From Pristionchus mayeri (Eukaryota; Nematoda; Chromadorea; Rhabditida; Neodiplogasteridae), in assembly GCA_036245805.1 (NCBI GenBank), contig BTRK01000003.1, positions 19,805,292-19,869,291 of the forward strand: a DNA stretch of 64,000 bases, read 5' to 3'. A program made the position numbers and the translations under genes. Within the stretch, counting starts at the first letter, position 1. The number at the start of each line of letters is the position of its first letter. Positions 50,901 through 62,533 of this stretch are shown here, in pieces. The notes beneath the pieces were generated by a model that saw only the letters and a program-made list of their open reading frames with translations, did no database searches and was not told the DNA's origin.

Positions 50901-52665
50901 TTTTATCATGCGAAACCCGCATACGATTCGTTCGCGCTCGCGCGCTAAAATGCGATTTCTTCCATGAATCTAGTTCCTTGCCGATTTTTTTTATATTTTA
51001 AAATCTTCTAAAGTATCATCATTTAGCAACTTGTTTAATAACAAAAATGGTCGATCACTGTTCGATCTCATCGACCTCTAGGCGCACGATCACTTCCTAT
51101 CTTCATCTCTCCCTGATTTCTGATAATTGGCACAAAATGAGTGCTCTGCTCTTTCTGTTTTGCTGTTCTTTCTGCTGTTTTGCTCGGATCTCGATGAGAC
51201 TCCGAGTGCAACCCCGAAGAATCCAAACAGCCAAAGTTCCGGGATTCCATAGCACCTGGATATTTCAGAGCACCTATACTTTCTGATTACCGGATACTAA
51301 ATGAGCATCCAAATTTCGTAATTCTGGCAGGATGGAAGAATAATTGAATTAGAAAGATCTTTAGATATTCTGAGCTCCGCAAAAATGAAATTTTCACCTA
51401 AATCGTTACACAGTGTGTACCGTGTAATACACACCAATAAAATTAGTTATATTTCAAGCTTGCAAGCTCTTCCGTAGGTCAGAATGCGTGGAAGTGTGCC
51501 TGAATCGGAAAGGGCTAGATGACTCGTCCTATCAACGCGGACATTCCCCATGCCACGTCACTGCATCCGGTGTTCTCCCTCCCTCTCGTTATCCTAATCA
51601 CCCCTGGGGGGTCATTCACAACAGTCTGACTCAGTCACTTCTTCCTTTTCTGGCTCCTTCATGAGTCATTCTCGTCTTCTCTCCTCTTCTTCTCCCCACT
51701 ATGATTCCCCCCTGATAAGAGCCGAAGACGTGCCAATCAATGCGCGTATTCCGCATCTTGTGTTGTCAAACCTTCGAAATTTTGCACATGCCTTCCTCAT
51801 TTCGCATCCTTTCTCGCCTGCCGTACAGAGCTAGAGAACTCCCAATGAAGAGAACCACGTGCATCTTGCGATTTTCATTTTTCTAAACCTTGGACCACTC
51901 GATCACTTACCAAACACTGTTCTTGCATTCCATCAAGTTGCAAAATCCCAAATGTTTTATTGAGTCGGAGCTTCTAAGAATCCCGGAGAAACAGCTTGAT
52001 TTGATATATTGGCAAACTCGCTTCAATAAAATCAACAAACCACCTCAAATCACGCACCACTGATTCCACTGAACCCTTCAACCACTCTCCGCGCACTACC
52101 TCCCTTCCCACCTCCCTTCCCACCTCCTCTCCACCTCTCCTTCTCTCCCTCTCCCTCCTCCCCTCCCTCTCCCTCCACTTCCGATCCATGTTTGTCGTTG
52201 TCTCTCTCTCCCCCTCTGAAGGTGCCCTCTCCCTCCATCCCCTCGGGGCGCTACCACCCTCTGTCTCACTACATCTGTACACGGACTACCTGCACAAACC
52301 CCGTCATCTGTTTCTATTATCGATCCATACCGTAACCCGATCTCCACTGGGTCTACCGTAACCCGATCGTTGTTGTCAGGCACTGTTTTTTGCCTGTCGT
52401 CTCCTCTTTTTCGCTCTACCTGAGTAAGTTCTCACTGTGCAAATACCCGACTGACTTGTTGCCCGATTCTTACCGCGTGACTTCATTCCAACCAGTTGCC
52501 TGATTGTGCTCTTCCTTTATCGATTATCTTCAGTATCCGTCACGTGTAGATACCGTAATTCAATCAGTCACTTACCGTGCGTCATCGCTATAGTACCCTT
52601 ATTCCAGTCCTCATCCGCGCATCGATCGATTCCTCTCCTCATCCCCGCTCCTCCTGTAATTCATC
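47924..52665. other. 4.7 kb divergent intergenic region upstream of SERCA
   Basis: No coding exon, tRNA or transposon with clear ends is recognised. Contents: purine-rich and pyrimidine-rich blocks (for example 48170-48330, 49360-49460 and 52090-52250), a poly-C run at 49710-49723, and scattered TACCGTA motifs. As the upstream region of a muscle-type pump gene it is a candidate for enhancers and non-coding first exons. No specific site can be supported from sequence alone. Confidence 0.45.
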
Positions 52666-55397
52666 ATGGGAGTTTTCGGGAATTACTACAATTATCAGGT
52701 TCGATTTCCTTCGTTTTGTGACCTAGTTATCATCCTAGCTTCATCTTATTCTTCCACATCGCTCTCATTTGCTATTCAAGTTGGACAGAAATATAGTCAA
52801 TTATCTAACGCTTCTGACAAAATTTCGCATAAAATCTCGCGCAATCAATCGATAATCAGCGCTCTGCTGGCACCATTTTTGGTGTGTTTCGTACCACTCC
52901 CTGCTTCTCTCGTCTCTCCCACCACCTTCAGTAAACATCCCTTCCAATGCTGATTGTAGTGCGCAAGCTGGGAGAGAGAGAGGCTCGCGCAATACCAAAT
53001 AGCCCCCTTTCCCCCTCCGAATTCCTGATTAGGCTTCCCAGTCAATCACTGGAACAGAAGCAGAAGCTAAAGTCTCTCTTCACGAAGAGAATAGCCATGA
53101 AAATCGGAAAAAATGAAACTAATAACATGGAAGAAATGGTACAAACTTGATGACATGAGTGACATTTCGACTGGGCATAAACTATTCTCAGACGGATCTC
53201 AGATGTGTTCAGAGATCATGGCATATCTTTGTTGTTCAGACTTCCTGAAACGATCCTCCTTCTCTTATCACATTCTCTCAGTCGTTTAGAGAGTATGTGA
53301 AATGAAGAGACGAGGTCTGGTTCTCGAACTTTTCTGTTGTTGTGTTCGTCCCATCGACGAAAGATTGAGATTCTTAACCTGACAATAATAGTTTTCGAAC
53401 CATCCATGCGACCACGAAAACAACTAGACATCGCAAGAACCGGAGCACCAAGACCGGCAACTAGCCTAAGATCTGGACATTGCAGATAGCCGTCATCTTC
53501 GCCATCCTAATCGGCGGTCTCATCGTGCTGGGCGGAACCGTAGCCGGCATCTACTATGTCTGCGTTGTCAATGTGAGTGGAGATAGATTGACTCCATTCA
53601 GCATTATCTCGCTAGAAACTTATCGGAGATAGTTCTCGCGATTTTGGTCTTTAATTTTGGTTCGAACGTTTGATGACTTTCTGAGGTTATGCCAAAAGTA
53701 CTGCTTTTAAGTGAAGAAGAAAACCACCTGCATCTTTTTCTCGCTCATATAATTGGCAAAGGTTTCCTCTTCGCCCTGAGGGGGTTCTCTCCAGTCCTCG
53801 ATGGGTTCCCGACCTGCACACGAAACCCGATCCACTACTTGCGTTCACTGCTCCCCTTACACACTGCGGCGTAAGAAAAAAGAACAGAGAAGAAGCTTCG
53901 CCCAGACTGTTAACCGATATCAGGACTACCGCAAATACTTAAAATTCCCTTCATGCACATTCCGCATCCTCTCGTCCATTCACAGTCCAGTCATCATTCC
54001 ATCGATTTGCTCCCCTTCTTCCCACCACCCCCAAACTATGCGCCATTGATAAGCGATAGCATAGTCAACAAGAGAAAATTCAATCAACAGAAGGGGATAA
54101 TATTGGAATGTAAGCAAACAAATCGATAAAATCCGTTGAAACATGCCCGAAAAGGATCAAAGATCATGTTTAGATGCGGGAGGACAAGAAGAAACTGACT
54201 TCTCGCGCCTCGCCATCTCCCTGGGTCGAATCATCCGGTGAGAGTCGTGCTTCACAAAAATCTAAAACACCGATACATTTCTACATTCACTAATAATAGG
54301 CTTTCTTCTGCAGTCAAAACGATTACCACCATTGGAATTCATCAGGGAGATATACCAGAGATCAAAGACCACTCGTTCCAGTTGCCTATCGTCCGGCTGA
54401 GCCCGTGCCCACCTCTCAGTACGCGCCCAGTCCGGGTCTGCAGCAGATGCAGCCGATGCAGCAGCAGTACATGCAGCAGCCGACGTACTCCCAGCAGCAG
54501 CAGTACCAACCCTACTCGCAGCAGTATGAGTACGTCATTGCTTCCCCTTCAATTCCGAGCTTTTCACCTGTTCCTCGAGGCTTTCTTGTTATATTTGACG
54601 CCAGAGCGAGAGAGCATACGCATCGCAGAGACGGCAGAGTGGCCAGACAGTGACGAGAGAGTGCGCGAAATGGGGAGAGTGGCGCAATCTGTAATCAGTT
54701 TCGTACAGTCACGGGCACTTGCTAGGCAAACACGCCGGGATTGGAATGAGACGAGGGAGTGGAGGGAATGAAGAGAATCAGAGAAAGAGAGAGAGCACGA
54801 AGAAATCTGCATGCGGCGATAAAACATCAGGAGTGACTACATCAAGTTGCGGAATCGACAATCTTAGGGGCCATAGTCCATGGCCCATAGATTTTGAAGA
54901 TCACTTTTGGCTCGGCTACATTAAATGCGGAGAGAACAGTAGATCAAGTGATATTAGAGATCAAAGATGAAAGATCAGTTTCGCATCTAGAAGAGTAAAG
55001 AATGGGGAACAGACATCTGCCTTTCTGCCCAAGATCTCAAAACACTTCCTCCCTCTCCTCATCCTCCCCCCCCTCCACCGCCTGTTGTAACCCAATAAAC
55101 CCGCTATCGATCTGCCTTCGGATGAAAAGCCAGTCTTTGATAGCTTCGATCGGTATTCCTACTGTACTCTTTGCAGGTACAGCCAGTCGGCGATTCCGTC
55201 TCCTCTCTCTCAGCAGCCTCAGCCTCTGCTTGCCCCTCAGTCCTACGACCCCTACCAGCCCCAGTTCAACGATGTAAGTGATCCCGCCAAGATGAAATTC
55301 AAATAATGTGGCGCCAAATTCAAATTCAAAAATTCAGATGCGCACGGTAACGATGCAGCAGCAGCCCTCACGCAGCTTCAACCAGAGTTCCGTCTAA
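52666..55397 (+). CDS. Single-pass membrane protein with Q/P/Y-rich tail, about 160 residues
   Basis: Six exons join in phase. Exon 1 (52666-52698) gives MGVFGNYYNYQ. Exon 2 (ending 53571) gives the hydrophobic IAVIFAILIGGLIVLGGTVA then GIYYVCVVN. Exon 3 (54175-54238) gives MREDKKKLTSRASPSPWVES. Exon 4 (about 54380-54531) gives AYRPAEPVPTSQYAPSPGLQ and glutamine-rich text (QQQYMQQPTYSQQQQ). Exon 5 (about 55188-55273) gives YSQSAIPSPLSQQPQPLLAP. Exon 6 (about 55340-55397) gives MRTVTMQQQPSRSFNQSSV-stop. The short N-terminus lacks a signal peptide, so the single TM segment would act as a signal anchor with a basic juxtamembrane region. It is not a family I recognise. The low-complexity tail suggests a protein-interaction role (inference). 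Exon 2's acceptor (TTGCAG) was chosen because it keeps phase 0. Confidence 0.6.
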
Positions 55398-56109
55398 GAG
55401 ATCGGAGATCAAAGATCAATTCCCATATCACCATGTCTTTCCTCTCGTCAGGAACCATTCTTCCCCTCCTTAGCCCTCCGGTTCAACATGCTTAGTCCCC
55501 TAGCTAGTGCTTAGTGTCTGGATTCTCTCCATTTCCTGTTATCTTTCGTCTTCTATGACGGACGAGGAAGCAGGACAAATTGAGAGTGCCAACCCCCTAG
55601 TTCAAGCCCTGCCCTTCACTGTAAATACGCAACACGCCCTCACAGATGAACTCTTCTACTGATCTACCCTCTGGTGCCCCCTCGTCCTATCATTGACTGC
55701 TACTGTGATCGATAATTGATTTAATGAATTTGTGTTATTTTAATAACTGATGATGACTACTTACTTTGATAAAGAAGACTCGTTGAGATGAGCGGTGCTC
55801 GGAGAGTGAATTGTCACAAGATTCCTTCGGAGGGGGTGAGGGCGAGGGGGGTTGAGTAAGCGGCCTCTGGTGAGAGTAGGTGTTCGTAGGCCGCCTTCGA
55901 GACGGACTGGGAATCTCCCTCAACTCAGAATCGAGGAGGGATTTCAGCAGAGAAAGAGAGGGGAAAGGCAGAAGAGGAGTGTGTAAAATAGTGCACAAAA
56001 AAGCACCAAACTAGAACGTAGTTGCTAAACAGTTCATAAGTTTGACCCTCGGAACTGCACACTGATGCACTGATATCCGGATTGGGTACCGTAGTCGAGG
56101 ATCCGTAGA
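55398..56109. other. Intergenic region with a possible minus-strand coding exon
   Basis: Contains the 3' UTR of the membrane-protein gene. On the minus strand about 55930-55738 there is an open, Ser/Pro-rich stretch (SLLDSELREIPSPSRRRPTN...SQRVFFIK) with a good donor (GTAAGTAG) or a stop at 55738. I could not join it in phase to neighbours. Confidence 0.35.
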
Positions 56110-56493
56110 TCAAAAGGTCAAATTCTGCACCAAACTGTTCAAAGTTACGATGGTCTCTTCGATTTCTGCAGAATGTGCGAGGGCGTTTATTTGCAGTATC
56201 TGTTCTATCGAATCCCAGCGAATCCTTAGAATTCGTCGATACCCGATCTTCCCAGGCACTTTCTACATACCTTTGCGTGGGTCAAAGAACATCGCTCTAG
56301 TAGATACACATTCGATGTTATCTATAGATCAAGTACGCTTTTACTATTATCTACAGACAGTGTTTATCCTAATAGCCTAAATGATCAAAGATCACCGTTC
56401 GTCAGCCTCAGTCAATAATCTTCCCACGGGGATCCCAGACGTGTTGACGTCAAGACCAGCGAGAACGAGGGACAGAGAAACAACGTATATCCC
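56110..56493 (-). CDS. Possible C-terminal exons of an unidentified minus-strand gene
   Basis: Three small exons join with matching phases. They are 56493-56396 (GIYVVSLSLVLAGLDVNTSG then IPVGRLLTEADE, donor GTGATC), 56296-56271 (AMFFDPRK, donor GTATGT) and 56165-56110 (IEETIVTLNSLVQNLTF-stop, acceptor TTCTGCAG). The first exon starts with a hydrophobic run that could be a signal peptide core. No start methionine exon was found within the next few hundred bases, where the divergent BAR gene begins. The 26-nt middle exon makes this model fragile. No family is recognised. A small secreted peptide precursor is one possibility, but it is a guess. Confidence 0.3.
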
Positions 56494-56667
56494 CTGAAAG
56501 AACGAACATTCAAAGATCCAAAACAAAAAAAATTTGGCAAAATTCCGTCCAAGTCCAATTGTTTTTCTTCAAATTCGAACAATCATTCCACAATGACTTT
56601 TCGATCCTCTCCCCCTCTCTCCTCCATTCATTTCCTACGTTTGCTTTCTCGCCGGACGGTGATCACA

Positions 56668-59052
56668 TATGGAGAATCGTAAGTAAAAATGTCAATATTA
56701 TTGTACATTGCCGTAATCCTCTCCCTGATCCACCTTACTGTAACATATTGATCCCCGTGTCTTGTACGTTTCTAAAACGCGGAAGTTTTGCTGCACTTCC
56801 TGCTGCTTTCGGCTGAGAGAGAGAGGGGAAGAGTATGCCCTGAGGGGTCGATTGGCAGCAGGTGTCTGCCCGGAGGGGATCACTTACCCAACTGCGTCAG
56901 AGGGAGAGAGAGATACGCTAGCTGAGGGACCTGCCCCGACAAATTGACGCTTGTGCTAGGAAGATGTGTAAGGAATGGCTTAGATGCAAAGAAACGATAA
57001 CAAAAGATAAGAGATGGAAGGAGTGATCTTTGATCTTTCAGAGAAAGAGCTGCCAAAGAAGAAAATCGTTGATAAAGGCCGCCCGAACGCCAACGAGATC
57101 CGCCTCCAACCGCTCATTCTCTCCGGCGGAATCAAGGATAAGAAGGCGAAGTACGAAATGACCGAAATACAGTATCCCCAAATGACCAATATCACATTGA
57201 CTTCTCTGGTTTCTTCCTGACCAGTGGTGGGCAACCCCACTGATCAGGATACTGGATGACCAGTGGTTAGCTGTTTTTCACCAATGGTTGACCAGTTAGA
57301 GTGAGCGGAGCTTAGACTAACCACTGGTTAACCAGTTACCTGACCAGTTAGTAACCAGTATCCCGACCAGTGGCGGGGAGTTGCACCTACTGGTTGGAAG
57401 AAACCATGGTTGGCATCGATATAGCACTCACTTGATAGCAACATAGATTGTGCCCCGCACACGTCCGCTTCCGTAGCGCAGTAGGCAGCGCGTCAGTCTC
57501 ATAATCTGAAGGTCGTGAGTTCGAGCCTCACCGGGAGCAAGCGTTTTGCCAAATTTTTCACAGCACACCATCCATTGAAACATTCAATTTATTGATTCTT
57601 TCAATCGATAATCCTAATTTACATCGATATTTTACAGAATCGACAAGTACAAGGAGGCGATCGACGATCTCGCACTGCGAATGGAGCGCGTCGCGCAGCC
57701 CGATCCCGAGGTGCTCAAGCTCAACAAGGTATACTGCAGCAGCCCAGTCAATCGATAATGCTACCGTATTCGTAGCTGAACGAGGCGGAAGGTTGTAATC
57801 CGTACGAGATGCTGGCGAATGCGCTCGACAGCTACGAGAAGTGCATCCCCGAGCAGGTGAACCATCAGAGGACCGAGATCAAAGATCAAAGATTAAAGAT
57901 CAATTTAAGCCGACGAAGAACCGACTGAGGACGGTGGCGTCGCAGTGCATCGTAGCCTCCAACAGCCAACGATCCCATCGTGTCAGACTTACGGTGGTTA
58001 CCGGGGACTTGCGCTGCTTAGCACCGATTATGCTGGGCAACAGGAACTTTCCCAAGCGACCATAGTAGAGACAGGTGCCAGTTGGTTCCTGGGGGACCCG
58101 CGAGCCCATCAATTGCATCGAGAGAAGAGCTGTCTCCAACCCGGAACGAGACTGCGGCTCATTAGTTCTCAGGCTCATTAATCAGTGCCCTGCTTCTCTG
58201 GCCACTCTCTCTGATCTACTCGATCTCTCGCTGATCTACTCTTGTTTACGCTGATCTGCCCCTGTCTGTTTGAACAATCGATGCAATGCGTGATAGCCGA
58301 GCAGTCAGAGATCTGGGACATTGAGGAGTAGTAACACAACCTATCGTCTCTCTCTCTCTCTTTCTTTCCTCCTCTCTTTTCTCGTCTCTTTTCCCGCGTC
58401 AGTTGGCATTCACTCGAAGCAGGAAGCAACATGAGAAAACATCAGACTTTGCCCCTCAGAGGGATCAAGGGATCAATCAATCGATAATCGTCTACCCTAC
58501 CGTACGCCAAGATTCTGTGCAGGATGCGATGCGAATGTCGATGCGACATGTGCGCCGCTTCTCCGTCAAGGAGTACCTCGAGCTGCACGGCGACTACACC
58601 ATCATGGAGGAGTACGGTAGCTCCACCATCTTGGGCAATCGACAACTGACTGGTTCCGTAATCATCCCCTTGCAGCCTGCTCAAGCAGATGGATCTGGCG
58701 CGAGATGCCGTTCGGGACTGCCAAGATCCGAACCTCCTCGATCGCAAGGTATACGGTAGTTGGATCGATAAACGATCTACCGTACTCTTCAGGCACTCGA
58801 CTTCAAGCAGTCCATCATGCAGTTCGAGATGCAGACAGCGCATGTTCGTAGAGGGAGATCAAAGATCAAGGATAATAGATTGATTTTAGGTGCAAAACCT
58901 GCTGAACTCGTTCGATGCGCACATCGTGAACCACGCGGTGCGACCTACCGTATACCACCGTATCGCAAATCGATAATTCAGAAAAACGTGATCGATTTCG
59001 TGTCTCACCTCAAAAAGTACTACGACGAACCGAAGCTATCCAAGATTGACGC
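56668..59052 (+). CDS. BAR-domain protein, endophilin-like
   Basis: BAR domains form curved dimers on membranes in endocytosis and trafficking. The proposed 10-nt first exon (56668-56677, ATGGAGAATC, donor GTAAGT) joins in phase to the exon at 57042 (KELPKKKIVDKGRPNANEIR, then GGIKDKKAK), then IDKYKEAIDDLALRMERVAQ, LNEAEGCNPYEMLANALDSY, LAFTRSRKQHEKT, DAMRMSMRHVRRFSVKEYLE, LLKQMDLARDAVRDCQDPNL, ALDFKQSIMQFEMQTAHV, QNLLNSFDAHIVNHA and NVIDFVSHLKKYYDE. The run from DLARDAV through FKQSIMQFEMQTAH and the DFVSHLKKYYDE motif aligns with the second and third helices of endophilin BARs. No SH3 domain is seen. The 3' end is uncertain: a GTACGT donor follows at 59053, and the open frame beyond it runs into an antisense tRNA, so downstream coding text is doubtful. 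A tRNA-Met gene lies in an intron. Confidence 0.62.
57206..57415. mobile_element. Fold-back element with CCAGTGG motifs
   Basis: The left part TGGTTTCTTCCTGACCAGTG and the reverse complement of the right part (TGGTTTCTTCCAACCAGTAG) align and continue to GGGATACTGG in both arms. Internal text repeats ACCAGTTA/ACTGGT many times. CAGTG-type ends suggest hAT, but I find no target duplication. It lies in an intron of the BAR gene. Confidence 0.7.
57467..57539 (+). tRNA. tRNA-Met (anticodon CAT), elongator type
   Basis: Acceptor GCTTCCG pairs with CGGGAGC (one G-U). The D-arm box is TAGCGCAGTAGGCAGCG, the anticodon loop CTCATAA carries CAT, and the T-arm is CGTGAGTTCGAGCCTCAC. At 73 nt it is a complete class I tRNA. 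It sits in an intron of the BAR gene on the same strand. An identical gene lies in inverted orientation at 59301-59373. Confidence 0.96.
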
Positions 59053-59300
59053 GTACGTTTCGAAAAGTCTATCCGAAATTAAAAGAACGATTCAGAAACA
59101 AGAGTGCGAAAAGCAACAAGTAAACCAAAGATCGAAGATCAGATCTGAAGAGAAAATCCTGATTCGTCCTACCTTGTCAGACACACTGAGTGAACAGCAT
59201 ATAAATTCGCACTATTGCAAAAAATGTTGTTTTCACAAACATATAAATAAAAGACATTGGGAAAATGAAAATGACAAAGTAGAAATAAAGCAAAAACGCT

Positions 59301-59373
59301 TGCTCCCGGTGAGGCTCGAACTCACGACCTTCAGATTATGAGACTGACGCGCTGCCTACTGCGCTACGGAAGC
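59301..59373 (-). tRNA. tRNA-Met (anticodon CAT), inverted identical copy
   Basis: The minus strand matches 57467-57539 over its full 73 nt, with the same CAT anticodon loop and paired stems. Short flanks match as well (ACGTCC upstream, AGCGTTTT downstream), so the duplicated unit extends past the tRNA. Both strands' boxes A and B are intact. Confidence 0.96.
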
Positions 59374-59612
59374 GGACGTTTGACCAGGCTTTAAACAAGT
59401 TATCACTATGCTAGACATCTCTCGTTCAATACTGTTCGTGTCATGTTCAGTTTTCCCAACTGTGATTAGTCACTTTACTCATAAACGACAAAAATAGGTA
59501 CATGGAATGTGTTTGGCCAGACTCTGGCCGATCTCTTAGATACATCACCGGAAATGGGGAAAACGTGACACTAGAGAACCGTGGCATTGCGTAAGGATGA
59601 CGTCATCGTCAT

Positions 59613-60302
59613 TTATCTTCTCCTCTTGTGGATGCAATCACGTTCCTCGCCCTCGAACTTGCCCGCAAGCTCGATCGTGCCAGCGTTGTACGTCTGTAAT
59701 CGGTAATTGCTACGGTATTCATCATCTACCGTATATATCGGTGGTGTGCCTACCGTACCTTGGTGGGATTCTTGCCACTGGAGACGTACGAGGATGGAAT
59801 GTGTACTGTGATCCGACGTTGGCACGGCTGCAAAACAGGGCAATTCATCATTCTAACGACCACCAATTGCGAATGCATTCTCGTCACATCAAAACAACTC
59901 GAAATGGGAATTCCCCGTCTACTCACCCACAGTCCATCGTTGCAATCGTGGTAAATATTGACCTTCGGGTCTATCGTTAGCGCCTGCGATCGATAATTGA
60001 CTACCGTACTCGATCCTACCGTATACCTCATCGGTCCAGCCGCTCAGCGAGAATCTGCCCTGAGAATCAGTCTCTCCTTCATCCATGAGATCGTCGAGAT
60101 CTGGTCCTGCAACGAAAGCATACGATACGTAAGGTTACGGTACCTTACCAGTGTCGTCATCGTAGAGCTTGATGGTGACGTGGGAGGCAGGGCGCCCGTC
60201 GCACATCAGAGTGCCTACGACAGCTGATGACTGGTCGAAGCCGACCGATGCAGCTTGCTGCACGACTACAGCTGCTGCCAGAAGGAGGGTCGCTGTGAGC
60301 AT
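59613..60302 (-). CDS. Transthyretin-like (TTR-52/TTR family) secreted protein
   Basis: Nematode transthyretin-like proteins are small secreted beta-sandwich proteins. The start at 60302 gives a signal peptide MLTATLLLAAAVVVQQAAS, then VGFDQSSAVVGTLMCDGRPA, SHVTIKLYDDDT, and the family motif DLDDLMDEGETDSQGRFSLS (G...DSxGxFxL) in exon 2, joined in phase. Exon 3 gives LTIDPKVNIYHDCNDG (the H-x-C... strand with conserved Cys), exon 4 PCQRRITVHIPSSYVSSGKN, and exon 5 TYNAGTIELAGKFEGEERDC with IHKRR-stop at 59613-59615. Length about 150 residues and the two conserved Cys pairs fit the family. Introns are short with TACCGTA motifs. The gene is complete. Confidence 0.93.
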
Positions 60303-62533
60303 CGTTGGGGGTTCTTTCCTCTCCCTTCTCGGGTACGGTTATATAGGTAGCGTGGGCAAACAGTGCGAGGTGAGTAATACTCGAGTTAGAGGAGAATTGA
60401 TGAGATGAGAAGTTCTCCTGACTGGATGAGTCAGTGGGACGGTTACTACAACAGAGAACAACTACACGTGAGTTCCGGGAGAGTTTTCGGTGCTTAGGTT
60501 AGAACATTTCTCTTCTCATTTGATATACCGGAAATAGACATCCGAAGAATGGAGTGATTCAATCCTCTCATGTGATGAATTGTGGAGGCGACATATTCAA
60601 ATGCCACACATTTTCCATGATTACACAATTGGAGAAAAGCGAATGACGAGTTTGAATATTTCAGTAAGATTTTAGTCGATGGTAGAGCCCAGAGATAGAA
60701 TGATATCATGCTTGTTCACATAAAATTTATTCATTTGATATTCACACCGATTTCGTCGCGTGCATTTTTTTCTAATCATCTTATTTATGTTGATGTCTTG
60801 TGACCGATGTAGACCTCACACCTCACTTCAAGAAAGTTACCCTCCTAAAATGAGCAATGGACCACATGTTCAATGTCAGTGGCTGTTTGCAACGCGAGAG
60901 CAAGCAGAAATCCGAGAATTGCTTGCCATCGAACCTGCTGATGCTCTCTCCAGTCTGCACACTCTCTCGACTACTATTCAAACGGAATAAAGTGATGGAG
61001 ATCATAGGAACGGTAGTTATGTTGATTCTCTTATTCATCATTCGTAAAAGTGCACAGTTTCTAACGGCAACAGTGTGACTATTCAGTGTTTGCATGGTTT
61101 CTGAGATCTGATGCCGGAAGTTCACGAGAGTATTACTCAGTTGCCACTGGTTCTCAAAATAACCAAGCTCCTTCTTCTTCACATTGGCACCTTTATTATA
61201 CATCCTCTCAACTCCTTTAGAGAATGAGCTGTCCCATTTTGGAAATTAAAGTGATGCATGAGTCAGAATCCCATCTGCTTTCCACTGAAGCACGTCGTTG
61301 TCATCGATGATTCCTCTGATGAATCAACCCATTGTATCGCATGGAATTGGATTGCTGTTGGAAGAACAGAAGCCGAGAACCGGATTCCGTCCTACTCATC
61401 GACCACATGACTAAGGATTCCAGAAGGAAAAATGCCCAAGATTCTGAGCACATCTATTTTTCGGCTTTAGAAGTGAAATGCAAAACAAATAGAGTCTTCA
61501 ACTTAAGTTTTATCACTGATAGGGTCTTCACAATTCTCTTTTTCTCTTTTTTCTTTTTTTCTTCTTGCTCTTCTCACTCTTTTCCTCCCTCTTCCTCTTC
61601 CCACTTTACTCCTTCCTCTTCCCACTTTACTCCTTCCTCTTCCCACTTTACTCCTTCCTCTTCCCTCCCCTCACTCTTCTTCTGCCTCTTCTTCTCTCTT
61701 ATCCTTCCTCTTCCTCTTCCCACTCTTCTCCTACCTCTTTCCACTTCATTTTCCCACTATTTCCTTCCTCTTTCCCCTTTCTATTCCCCCTCTTCTCCTT
61801 CGTCTTCCTCTTTCTCACTCTTCTTCTCCCTCTTTCCTCTTCCTCTTCCCACTCTTCTCCTCTCTCTTCCCTCTTCCTCTACTCACTCTTCTCCTTCCTC
61901 TTCCTCGCTCTCGCTCTCGCTCTCCCTCTTTCCTCCCTCTTCCCTCTTCCTTTTCCTACTCTTTTCTTCACTCTTCACTCTTCCCTCCTCCTCACTCTTC
62001 TTCTCCCTCCTTTCTCTTCCTCTTCCCTCATCATTCTTCCTTCTTCCTTTTCCCACTATTCTCATCCATCTTTCTCACTCTTCTCCTTGCTCTTCCTTTT
62101 CCTACTCTTCTCCTTCCTCTTCATCTTCCCACTCTTCTCCTCATCCTTTCCACAATTATCAAATGTTCTCGTGTATGCTATACTAGAAAAGGGGTATCTT
62201 TCAAGGAGACTTATCTGCCTTTTCATGATCAATGAGGATTTGGAACGAAGGATGAAAATACGATTTTCAAAGGAAACATAGTTTCCCTCCTGAACCACTC
62301 CTCGCTTCAAACTCTCCTATTCTTGCCAGGTGCACATTAAAAACGTACTGCCCTCGAGTCTCTCGACTTCCGCCATAGCCCCTCAATCACCCCTCCTCCC
62401 CCCCTTCCCTCCACTCTCCTTTTATGCTTCGTCCTCCTCTTTCCCCTCCTTTTCACGTTGAGGAAAGCAAAGAACGGAAGAGTTTAGTGCATCGAGTAAA
62501 TCCCCTCCAGCACAGTAGTGGCATGCCCTCGAG
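60303..62533. other. Intergenic region with pyrimidine-rich block
   Basis: TTR promoter on the left, then AT-rich sequence with no recognisable exon, then a CT-rich low-complexity block at about 61535-62155 (annotated separately). Open frames within the CT block are compositional artefacts. Confidence 0.5.
61535..62155 (+). repeat. CT-rich low-complexity tract with a 21-bp tandem repeat
   Basis: Nearly purine-free on the plus strand. At about 61590-61667 the unit CTTCCTCTTCCCACTTTACTC repeats about 3.5 times with period 21. Beyond it, diverged CTTCCTCTTCCCACT units continue. Expansion by slippage is likely. Confidence 0.9.

Noticed and set aside
52666..52953. Unspliced 95-codon frame from the same ATG as the membrane protein
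   Set aside because: Splicing at 52699 to the hydrophobic exon keeps phase 0 and gives a coherent six-exon protein; the unspliced reading has no support.
59053..59341. Continuation of the BAR open frame past the GTACGT donor
   Set aside because: The tail reads through the antisense tRNA-Met (its last residues are the tRNA in translation), so it is not treated as coding.
61332..62281. Long plus-strand open frames of Ser/Phe/Leu/Pro text (up to 284 codons)
   Set aside because: They lie wholly in the CT-rich repeat block, all frames of a CT tract stay open, and no domain or splice context supports them.
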